NCBI GenBank assembly: GCA_030272585.1
Contig: BSYQ01000007.1
Coordinates: 3,662,001-3,726,000 of the forward strand
Direction of reading: 5' to 3'
DNA: 64,000 nucleotides
Source: Bryopsis sp. KO-2023
Taxonomy: Eukaryota > Chlorophyta > Ulvophyceae > Bryopsidales > Bryopsidaceae
In this document: positions 12,276 to 20,842 of the stretch, in pieces
How the letters are laid out: each line of letters begins with the position of its first letter
Numbering within the stretch: position 1 is the first letter of the stretch
Translations under genes and position numbers: made by a program
The notes under the pieces: model-generated
Seen by the model: only the letters and a program-made list of their open reading frames with translations
The model's database searches: none
Told to the model about the DNA's origin: nothing

Positions 12276-15200
12276 CTAATAATAGGGTTTGATATCGTTT
12301 TCATGCACCACATTCGATGCTTTTCTGCCCCTTTTGACGACTTTCGGGCCATGTATGGGCGTAACCTGCCAAAGATGTCCACCCATCGGTTTCACGAGTT
12401 GGTAGGGTCCCTTCCAACGTTTCGCGAATTTTTGATCCAGGCGCGCAGCTCTGACGGAGTCCCACACGTAAACGCGTTCGCCAATATAATGCGTGTGTCG
12501 GGAAGTCCTTAGCTGCGCGTTATACTTTTCTCGTGACGCCTTTAGGCGAGCTTGCGCAGCCGCCCAGTCTTGTGAAGATCCCTCCCACAGCTCCATGGGG
12601 GATTTTCCAGTCGTCAGATGGGGAGTAGTCGCGATAGCTTCGATAGCGCGCTCCAAATGCGACTCCCAGGTTCCTCCGCCACTCAGAAGGAAGCGCCGAA
12701 TACGATCCACCAGAGTGCGGTTAAACCGTTCGACGATCCCATTACTCTGGTGAGCATGAGGCGCGATGCGCCGAACCTTGATGTTTTGCGAGGCACAGAA
12801 GTCCTCGAAAAGTCGAGACACGAAATAGCTTGCCCCGTCAGTAATGATTTCGACTGGAACAGCCCCCACTTTCGCAATCCACAGTTCGACTCCCTTGACA
12901 GCCGTCTTCGCACTAGCGTGCTCCGTGAGTTGGGCGTCGCCACGACGCGTCATGTGGTCGACGACTGTAAAAAGATATCGCTTCCGTCCATTGGTCGATA
13001 TCGGCCCGATAAAGTCAAGGCTTACATGGGAACCAGGAGCAGTGGGTGACGAAATGGTGCCAAGAGGCACAGGAAGGGTTTTCCGACTGAAGCGCGCACA
13101 GGTGCGACAACGCTTTATCTCCTCCTCTATTTCGTGTTTGTTCGTGGGTATGCCTTGGGAGGTTAGAATTGCTTTAACCTTGTCCGTTCCCCAGTGACCC
13201 CAGTCGTGCGCTTTCCAAATCTCAGCACGAGTAGCGTTGATATTCACCGTCACTGGGATTCTCCTCGACGCCGTCCAACGTGACAAAGCGTCGGCGATAG
13301 TATTGTATTCTCCAGGCAGGTACCGAATGGAGAGGCGATCGTTCGTGAAGTTGCCCAAAATCCACCCAAGTAACCGACTGACGCGCGAATCCGCGATTGC
13401 TGACGACTTTGGACGACTGATCAACCTGCGCCACGCGGATTCGGAGTCTGTCCACAGCACGAGCTTGGCGCCAGCCGTGATAGCTTTGACTTGGGCTAAA
13501 GCCCAGGTGATTCCGCGAAGTTCCCCCAAGTAGCTGCTGGTGACTTCGTCATTCGTCGACGAGTGGGAATTGATTCCAATAAGGAAACCCTCGTCGTAGT
13601 GTCCTGCGAACAGCGCATATCCATATCCCGCTTTCGACCAGTCTACCAGCAAGTGGTATTCTTCCACTGGTTCGGAAAGGAGGAGCGCAGTGTGATGGGT
13701 CACGATTTTTCCCCAAATATCCGCCACCAGCGATTCCGCCTGCAAACGATCCATCGTCGCGCCAGGCAGTAATAGGTCTTGTAGAGGCTTCATCCAGGCT
13801 GCAAGGTTAGGAACTGTTGGGCGACATACGTTCATGATGCCAATGATTTTGCGCACGTCTGCGACAGTGTGGATGCTGGGGATCGCATCCTTCTGGCTCG
13901 CGATGTAGCTATCCAACGAGATGTGTCCTTGTGTGACATCATATCCCAAGAATCGAACGTGATCACGATTCAGCTGCACCTTTTTCGCATTTACATGCAA
14001 CTCCATATCATTCAGCTTCTGAAGTAAGGCGGCCACATTGGAGTCATGCTCCCGGTCATTAGCTCCGCCTGTAATCAAATCGTCCACATATGGCACACAC
14101 GCCACTTTGGATAGCGAGGAGGAGATTCTTGAGTGAAATAAAGCTCCTGAATTCGACCACCCTTGGGGAAGCGTTTCATAGCAAAAACGCCTCCCCTTGT
14201 GTTCGAATCCAAATAACGTCGACAATTTGTTACACACCGGTAAATGGTGGTATCCTTCGGATAAATCCACCACTGTAAACTTCCGCCAATGTGGTGGTAT
14301 CTCCCTGAGGGCCTGTAGAGTGCCAGGGAATTGCGTCCTCCATGTTTCTGAATACGAATTCAGTTTTCGGAAATCAATCACTTGTCTCACCCCTTTTCCA
14401 TCGCCCTTGCGCAAGAACATAACCGGAGACATGAACGCCTTTTCTGAAGGCGCGAGCTCCCGAATCACTTTTTGCTTGATCAACCGTTCAATGAAAGCCG
14501 TTGCTTCCCAATCAGCGACTTCTCCAGAGTGATACGCGATCCCAGTGTTCGTCAGGGGGATGTCGTCCAGGGGAATCCGCCATTCGATTTCGCGGTGGCA
14601 CACCGTCAGCTCCTGTAGAAACGAACTGCGTCCATATTCCTGGTCGGTCGCAAAAACTGTTGGATAGCGCCGCACCCAATCTTCCACTTGTGCACTCGTC
14701 GACGCTGCTGCAGTCGAAATCGGGGAAGCCAGGGCAGGGATGACATCATCGCCACAGGGAGCAGCGGACGACTCGTCCAACACTGGCGCGGTAGTTGCTC
14801 TGGGTGAGTTGGAGTCGCTGATGGTGGACGACGACGCAGCCGCTGTGATGAGGGCAGCGGACGGTTGCGTGTGGCCAGTCGTCAGGGGAGATGCAGTTGA
14901 ATCACCGGGTGATTCACTCACTGCGAATCGAACTGCTTTAAGTTTCGCAGTGAGTTGCGTCGTGGCTGACCCTGGGTCGGTCACAGGCTCGTCGGACATA
15001 GGGCAGGTTGCAGCTGTAAGGGCGTCTGGCACTGGAACTGGTTCTGGTTCGACGAAAGCAGTCGTGTTCGGCTCTGTGATAGGCGTTTGCTGAATGTGCT
15101 TCACGTAGTGAAGCGTGCTCCCAGCCGAAATCAGAATCGACATCACCAACAGCTTCTGGCTCAGCATCCTTGCGACTTTCGTCGCATTACTCAGGAAGAC

Positions 15201-16986
15201 TCGACAGTCTCCATTGCGCCCAATCGTGCATGACAATTGCACCTGTGCGACCCCATTGCAAATCGCTCCTCGAATTCCACCACCGGTTACTCTGAAGGGT
15301 AACACAACGTTTCTGTTCTCGCCCGGTCCCAAAACAAGTGGCTTCCCCAAGGGAAGTTCGATTCTGTCATCACGCCGAACGATTTTGGCACCCTTCAACT
15401 CCTGAGTCTCTTGGAGTCGAACATCTGTTGGCGTCAGGGAAGCAGAAGGGAGTGACTCAGCTTGGCGCACACTGTGGCAGTGCACGTGAAATCCTTCACC
15501 ATCAATCAAACGCCCATTCTCACAATCCACTCGTAATTTCAGCTCGTGTAGAAGGGGGAGTCCCAAGACGAACTTAGGAACGTCGACCACGTAAAACGTG
15601 GCAGTTCGCGCCCATGGACCGATCTGCACCTCCAAATCGATTTTCCCGACTGGCACCTTCCGTAATTCGTCTGAAAATCCCGAAATGGTAACCTGCTGCT
15701 GCATGCGCTGAACGCCCAACCCATGTCGTTTCGTGAACGCCAACGGGATCAAATTTATCTCCGACCCGGGATCCACCAGCCCATCCTCGAGACGCACTCC
15801 ACGCAACGCGCGGAACCTGACGAAGAGCTGTTTCCTCCCCACGCTCGTACTCTGAATAGTCGCGACGCTGACGTCTGGAGGTGTGACCTCGACGTCTGGG
15901 CGTGATTCGTATTCCTGGAGCGCTTCGAAAGCGCGAGCGACGTCGTCGACAGTCCCAGTCGCGCCAGCACTCACAGTTCCTCGCCTACCACTGCGACATC
16001 TGTCCGCAGTATGGCCCTCCTTTCCACAGGAAAAGCAGCGAATCGTTCTGGGACACTCGCGAAAAGTGTGACCTCCCTGGCGACAGTTTCGACAAACAGA
16101 ATCCTGGCCTCGTCGACCACCTTTGGAGCTCTCCTGGGCACTCGTCGTCGACGTGCGCGGCGCTCGGGGTAGTTGCGACTCGCGCGCAGGGCGCAGGTCG
16201 TCCTTGAAAAGGCGCTGACGTCCCTCTTTCTTGAAGAACTCCATCACGTGTTCGAAAGTGATGTCAACTGGATCGACCCCCAGGATGTCGAGGTAGATCA
16301 TAATCTTGTCAATCACTCCATGGGGAAGTTTCCCGAGTACGACTGACATCGCTGCGCGTAAGTCTGGTGCGCCTCTGCTTTTGAAAGTTAGATAACAGCG
16401 TCCGATAAATCCAACCCAATCCTCGTCCTGGCGCTTCATCATTCCTTTAAGCGTCGGCAGCAGGTCCACCTCCATATCCTCCAATACGAGATCGTCCAAC
16501 AACAAGCAAACTCGACCCCACAACGCCTCCATATCCACGTTTTTTCCTTCGAAAGTCACATTGGAGTAGTTGGGGGGGAGTGACTGCCCGCCAGTACTTT
16601 CTGAAATCAAGTCTTGAATAGAATCCAAGATAATCGAAGTAACATCAGCTTCTGAGTCGAACATGGCCCACAGCGCCCTGATTCTCGTCGCTATATCGGG
16701 ATAAGTGATTCCCAAGTCACGCATGACGCGTTTCTGGATGCGGCGGTTCCACGTTTGTATCGTCCCTGCGCCTTTCACGCTCACTGCGCCGCCCACTCGG
16801 CGTTCCGTTTCTCGAACTCGCACTGGACCTCGCTTTTTACAGATCCACGTGATAAACCCCGCCGTGACGCTCCCCACAAGATAGAAGGTCGCCTGCACAG
16901 CGAGGACCAACCAGTCGCGCTCATCTTGCTGTAGGGTGGACGAAGAGTCAGCTTCTTCTTGAGGTGTGGGCGGAGGTGGTGGGGAG
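12276..16986 (-). CDS. Gag-pol polyprotein of the Ty3/gypsy element
   Basis: A single open frame of about 1,570 codons runs to the stop at 12276; apparent start codons at its head lie inside the nested insertion and are not real. After a Pro-rich start comes a second hydrophobic stretch (WLVLAVQATFYLVG), then a gag helical region and two CCHC knuckles (CRNCRQGGHTFREC, CFSCGKEGHTADRC). The aspartic protease has DPG instead of the usual DTG/DSG, with a later VLGLPLL. The reverse transcriptase has YVDD. RNase H shows the acidic residues in LLVDWSKAG, LGELRG, WTDSESAW and IADALSR. The integrase has an HHCC finger and D-D-E (SLDFIGP, IITDGAS, GIVERFNRT). There is no frameshift between gag and pol. 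The chain looks intact apart from the nested insert. Confidence 0.95.
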
Positions 16987-17004
16987 CATACTATGGATCC
17001 GATC

Positions 17005-17270
17005 ACGATCTAATCGGTCGTGGATTGATCGGTCCGACCGATTAAATCGTGATCGGGTTTTTCCGATCAGATCGATCGCCGATCAAATCGGTTTGGCCGA
17101 TCATCGATGGAGATCGGCCGATCACCAATCTGATCGGCTGACCGATTTAATCGGCCAACTTTGATCGACCGATCACGATCAAACCGATCAACGTCAGCCG
17201 ATCAAGTGCCGACAGGTCGCGACGCTTGATCGGGATCGGGATCGGGATCGGAGATGCCGATTAGATCGGT
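17005..17270. repeat. GATC-rich short-repeat block, left
   Basis: The block is a dense irregular array of CGATCA, CCGATC and GATCGG words, many self-complementary, giving extensive potential for local foldback. It contains GCCGACAGGTCGCG, shared with the right block. Confidence 0.8.
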
Positions 17271-17325
17271 CAATTGATCGGTCCATCACAAATGCCGAGA
17301 AATCACCACCCGCAGGTGTTTCTGG

Positions 17326-17398
17326 GGTGCAGGGATTCGAACCTGGGACCTAACAGACTAGAGACAGACGCATTAACGCTTGGACCACTCGGAGCCAC
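17326..17398 (-). repeat. tRNA-like unit, minus strand
   Basis: The reverse strand has an A-box-like GTGGCTCCGAGTGGTCCAAG and a perfect B box GGTTCGAATCC (17333-17343), spaced as in class II tRNAs (Ser/Leu). Acceptor and anticodon stems do not pair well, so this is a tRNA-derived SINE-like unit rather than a working tRNA. It is followed by GAAACACCTGCGGGTGGTGA, shared with its partner. Confidence 0.65.
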
Positions 17399-17482
17399 GG
17401 TCACTAGGTCATCCGTGTCATTATATACCTCAGTTTGTCGGACTGACAGATCACGTATATAATGACACGGATGACATACAAA

Positions 17483-17557
17483 CCGTGGCTCCGAGTGGTC
17501 CAAGCGTTAGTGAGTATGCTTCTAATCCGTTAGGTACCCGGTTCGAATCCTTCCATC
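17483..17557 (+). repeat. tRNA-like unit, plus strand
   Basis: This is the partner of the unit at 17326-17398, arranged head to head. It has the same A-box region and B box (17540-17550), and the upstream sequence GTATATAATGACACGGATGAC is shared and inverted around a centre near 17431-17454. The body between the boxes differs, so the two units have diverged or derive from different tRNA copies. Confidence 0.65.
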
Positions 17558-17604
17558 TCAGAAACACCTGCGGGTGGTGACTTGTCGGCATTTTCGCAAA
17601 ACCG

Positions 17605-17880
17605 ATCAATTCATCGATCAAATGATCAATACCGATCATGATCGGATGCAGGTCCGATCACGATCGGCCGATCACGATCACACCGATCAAGGTCAGCCGA
17701 TGAAGTGCCGACAGGTCGCGGCGCTTGATCGTGATCGGGATCGTGATCGGAACAACCGATCAGATCGGTGATCGGCGAACCGATCACGATCACGATCAAC
17801 ATGTGATCGGACGATCAAGAGCACGATCAACATTTGATCGGCCGATCACGATCACGATCACCGATCAGCCAAAAATGAAA
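17605..17880. repeat. GATC-rich short-repeat block, right
   Basis: This block has the same word composition as 17005-17270 and shares a ~55-bp direct repeat with it (about 17690-17750 against 17190-17245). It ends at an 18-base A run near 17879. Confidence 0.8.
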
Positions 17881-18000
17881 AAAAAAAAAAAAAAAACCGA
17901 TCATTGCTAAAATCGGTTCTAGGACGCAGTTATGATGTCGGATTATTGCTGTGACCTAATATTACCTTAGTTTTGGAAGATCGATCAGATCCATAGTATG

Positions 18001-18373
18001 GTGGGGAGTGTGTCGTCGGCGGGATCAGCTCCTCTCTACTGCCCGCGGGATAGCTGGGAGGAGGTGAGTAAGGCGGCTGGAGATCTGTGGGAGGAGGTGG
18101 TGGTGGCTTTTGGGAAAGCGTTCGCTCGATCGTGTCTAAGAGTTCCCCTCTGACACTATTCGCCGCCAGGACGAGCTTCCTGGTCTCTTGTATTTCCATT
18201 CGTAGTTCGGAGACGATATGTCTCAACTCTTCCGTCTCCGTCTCTTCTTTCGCAGCCGACACTTCACTGGAAGTGAAAAACCACGCTCCTTTCACTGGCA
18301 GGGTGAACAGCCCCACTGCCAGTATCGCAATCAAAACGAGCCCTAGGACACCGGTCCTGAGCTCCGAAACCAT
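18001..18373 (-). CDS. N-terminal part of gag-pol, with a transmembrane segment
   Basis: From the ATG at 18373-18371 the frame reads MVSELRTG, then a strongly hydrophobic segment (about residues 8-33). A Glu/Lys-rich stretch with heptad-like spacing follows (about 38-85), then a Pro-rich region. Removing the nested element and one copy of its 8-bp duplication leaves this frame in register with 12276-16986, so it is the true start of the polyprotein. Upstream codons in the same frame enter the LTR and have no ATG. A membrane-spanning segment at the start of a gag protein is unusual. Confidence 0.75.
18361..18372 (-). promoter_or_regulatory. tRNA primer-binding site (retrotransposon 1)
   Basis: Immediately inside the 5' LTR the element strand reads TGGTTTCGGAGC. 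TGG is complementary to a tRNA CCA end. The same 12 bases occur at the equivalent place in the second element (60315-60326), so both probably use the same tRNA. The sequence resembles but does not equal the usual initiator-Met site of plant elements (TGGTATCAGAGC). Confidence 0.85.
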
Positions 18374-18549
18374 GTTGAAACCACAGTATAAAAAACCACA
18401 GTTTTTACAGAGAGTCAAAGTTGTTCCCCACTCACTTCCTAAATACACAAACTTAAAACTCGACTAACATCCCTCAGCCAGGCGGCGCTTTGACTTGCGC
18501 GATCCACATGTCTCACTAAACAGCCCATTCGATCCCAATGGGTTTTACA
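18373..18549 (-). repeat. 5' LTR of the retrotransposon (177 bp)
   Basis: This LTR matches the one at 11864-12040. Its last base (18373) contributes the A of the polyprotein ATG. A TATAAAAAA-like stretch near 18387-18396 reads on the plus strand, so I do not claim it as the element promoter. Confidence 0.95.
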
Positions 18550-20346
18550 ATGTGAAAAAGCGAGGAGGAATGGGGGAAGGGCTGGGAAGGGGGCAGAAGG
18601 GGGTTATACAATTTTATGTGTTTTTTTTGTGGAAGTGGCATTGAAGCCCACAAATGTTTTGCTGAAAGTGTAAAGAAATATGAATGGGCCTTCTTTAATA
18701 TATTTTCAAATTCCTGGCTGATGTGGGGCTTTGATGAAATTAAATGCTGATGCAAAGGTGTAGAAATGAGTGACAAGAACTTTTACAGAAAAACAATGTC
18801 AGGAAAGGGCCAGGAGGGGGGGGGTCCCAGCTGGTGTTTTTGCTGTTGGGTACCCAGCAAATTTACCATCCTACCAAATCGATATTGTAATGATATCGAG
18901 CAGAAACGAAATAAGTCTTGTTCTGCATATTTCAAGATTCCGTTTTTGGGTAGGAGAGAATGGTAGCACCGATCTGGAAATTCTAGTCAATATAATCCTT
19001 CAAAAATAATTCTTATAAAACATCCAAAACAGTTTTTCCAGTCATGCTACTTTTTAAGAGTGTCTAAATGATTATCATTTTTATTTTTTTTATTTTTATT
19101 TTTTTTGAAGTCGTTAATGATCCATCCATTTTGCCTTTGGTGGTTTGATTCTCACTCTTCTCACTCAAAAAAAAGAGGCCCTGTATTGAATCAAACATGG
19201 AAGAGATCCCCTTGTATGCAGACGGCATCCAGCAATGGTGTGCATGCCCGCTTCGTGGGTGTTTTTTTTTTGATGGAAAAGAAAACGTGGGCGTTGGTAC
19301 TGTCGTGATTGTGCCGCACAAGAAACAGGGATTGAATGAAATCAAGTTTTGGGTCGCAAAATCAAGGGATGATGGCCACGAAATCCACAAAACCAGCAAA
19401 CAGAATTTTATGAAGATGTGGGCAGCACCAAGTTCTCGAAATACAAGTGTAGAATTTTTCTCGAAAAAGATGTTTTGATGGTGGGGAAAAAAAAAGCTGG
19501 GGTGAATTTTTATGGAGGGAGTTTTTTAGGTGGGAATATTTAGCATTGAAAATATGAAGCCGGTTTGGTTCGTCGTTCGTACCCATCCTTCAGCTGAACC
19601 AGCATTCAATACATCCAACTCCCCCAGATTTCAGATACCCTCTCTTTCAAGAACAAAAAAACGAATCGGCTTCAATGATTGGTTGAAGGAATTCAGTCGT
19701 CCCTGAACTCTGAACCGAACCTCTGTGAATGCAAAATGCTAAAATGCAAAAATATTTGCAAGCATACATCCAAGAAATAGGGAATAAAATAAAATGGAAT
19801 AAAATAGACTGGAAAAGCTCCACTCAGGAAAAAGACATCGAAATACACAGGCAAACCAATGAGACCCACTCCATGTTCCTCGACAACAGGGGGATCATGT
19901 CGAGGTCGAGCTCATGCTCCCAGACGTCTTCGAACTCCATGTCTTCCTTCCTCTTCTCTCCTTCTTTTCGTCTTCTTCTTCTTCTTCTTTTTTCGTTTCG
20001 TTTCGTTTCCGGTTGCGTATGATACTTGTTCCCAGTGTCGTCGAGCGCCGCAGCTATCCTCCCTTCCGCGTTCGCCCTTATCCTTGCAGACGCGCCAACG
20101 CGCGCGAGGGCACACGCGCCAGGGGGCAGATGAGTCATCCTTGGGCGGGTGAGTCACCCTCGGACGGCGCGATCGCGCGATCGCTGGAGTGTACATACCA
20201 AAAAAAAAGGATGAGTTTCCAAGTCACATCATGAGGGAAAAAAACGCGCTCGACGAAAACTGAAATGTGAAGGAGAGAGAAATTAAAAATCAACTAACCG
20301 GGCACTAATCGGGTCAAAACATATTTTCGATCATGACGTTGATCCG

Positions 20347-20371
20347 CCAGAGTGGGTGGCCCCCACTCTGG
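20347..20371. other. 10-bp perfect hairpin
   Basis: CCAGAGTGGG (20347-20356) pairs with CCCACTCTGG (20362-20371) around a five-base loop. It is isolated from any identified gene. Confidence 0.7.
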
Positions 20372-20454
20372 CACGACACTTGGCACCCATGACGGCAACG
20401 ATGGTGCAACCAAGGTCGTCCCCCGGTTGATCCCGGGGGGGTCTCGTCAACCGA

Positions 20455-20842
20455 TCAGGATTCGCCCACCATGGGAATTTCGGCATTTCGATCGTCGATG
20501 GGGTAGCAAACTACCTCATTGACATCGCTAATGCCGGTGATTTGATCAATTCCCAAATAATTTTTACTTCTTTTTTCGACCAACTCATACGAAAAACCAA
20601 AACAACCCTTTTCTGATGCTCTCCTCATGGTGACGTATCTGCCTTGTGCAGAGCAGTCAAAACCTTGCGTCTGACCACCGGGAACACTCAGCCCACTGTT
20701 ACAAACACAGAGAATTCGAGCTTCATCCCCCCTCAAATTCATTTCCCTACAAGTATCACTGTCGCTAGCGACTGTGCGCGCTGCGCGATGTACGGCACCT
20801 GCAATTGAAGAAGATGGAAGTTGTTTCCGGTTATCCTGAAAA
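20455..20842 (-). CDS. Possible terminal exon of an unknown gene
   Basis: After a T-rich acceptor (near 20843) the minus strand is open for about 128 codons to TGA at 20455. The encoded stretch starts DNRKQLPSSSIAGAVHRAA, is rich in Ser, Arg and Cys in the middle and ends EIPMVGES. I recognise no family. On the same strand, ATG at about 19940 begins MEFEDVWEHELDLDMIPLL, which looks like a first exon. It lies downstream of this exon, so the two cannot belong to one transcript in that order. On the opposite strand 20945-21163 is also open. Coding status is uncertain. Confidence 0.25.

Larger units (their letters stand above)
16987..18000. mobile_element. Nested non-autonomous element with TIRs and 8-bp TSD
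   Basis: Both ends are CATACTATGGATC in inverted orientation, followed after one mismatch by GATC. The flanks carry GTGGGGAG twice (16979-16986 and 18001-18008), an 8-bp target duplication as made by hAT, P or Merlin-type transposases. No transposase frame is present. The interior has GATC-rich repeats on both sides (17005-17270 and 17605-17880) and a central palindromic pair of tRNA-like units. A segment with GCCGACAGGTCGCG recurs in direct orientation near 17207 and 17707. The host polyprotein frame is closed by this insertion. Confidence 0.9.
11864..18549 (-). mobile_element. Ty3/gypsy-type LTR retrotransposon, recent insertion
   Basis: This is a complete element in minus orientation. It has two 177-bp LTRs that I read as identical, a primer-binding site next to the 5' LTR, and one gag-pol frame with domain order protease, reverse transcriptase, RNase H, integrase. 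That order is diagnostic of Ty3/gypsy. The insertion duplicated ATGT (11860-11863 and 18550-18553), and the empty site is preserved in the right arm near 41940. The element itself carries a nested 1,014-bp insertion in gag (16987-18000). No clear long purine tract is visible next to the 3' LTR. With the nested insert removed the element is about 5.7 kb. Confidence 0.95.

Noticed and set aside
12303..16207. Many plus-strand ORFs opposite the gag-pol polyprotein
   Set aside because: They are shadows of the GC-rich coding strand, without motifs.
17001..17006. Start of the main retrotransposon ORF inside the nested element
   Set aside because: The codon is GTG and lies in inserted DNA; the real start is the ATG at 18373 in the matching frame.
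17326..17557. Functional tRNA-Ser/Leu or tRNA-Arg genes
   Set aside because: The boxes are good but acceptor and anticodon stems do not pair, so they are tRNA-derived repeats.
17930..18448. Envelope-like gene suggested by the hydrophobic ORF
   Set aside because: It is at the 5' end, in frame with gag once the insert is removed, and lacks any envelope pattern; env genes lie 3' of pol.
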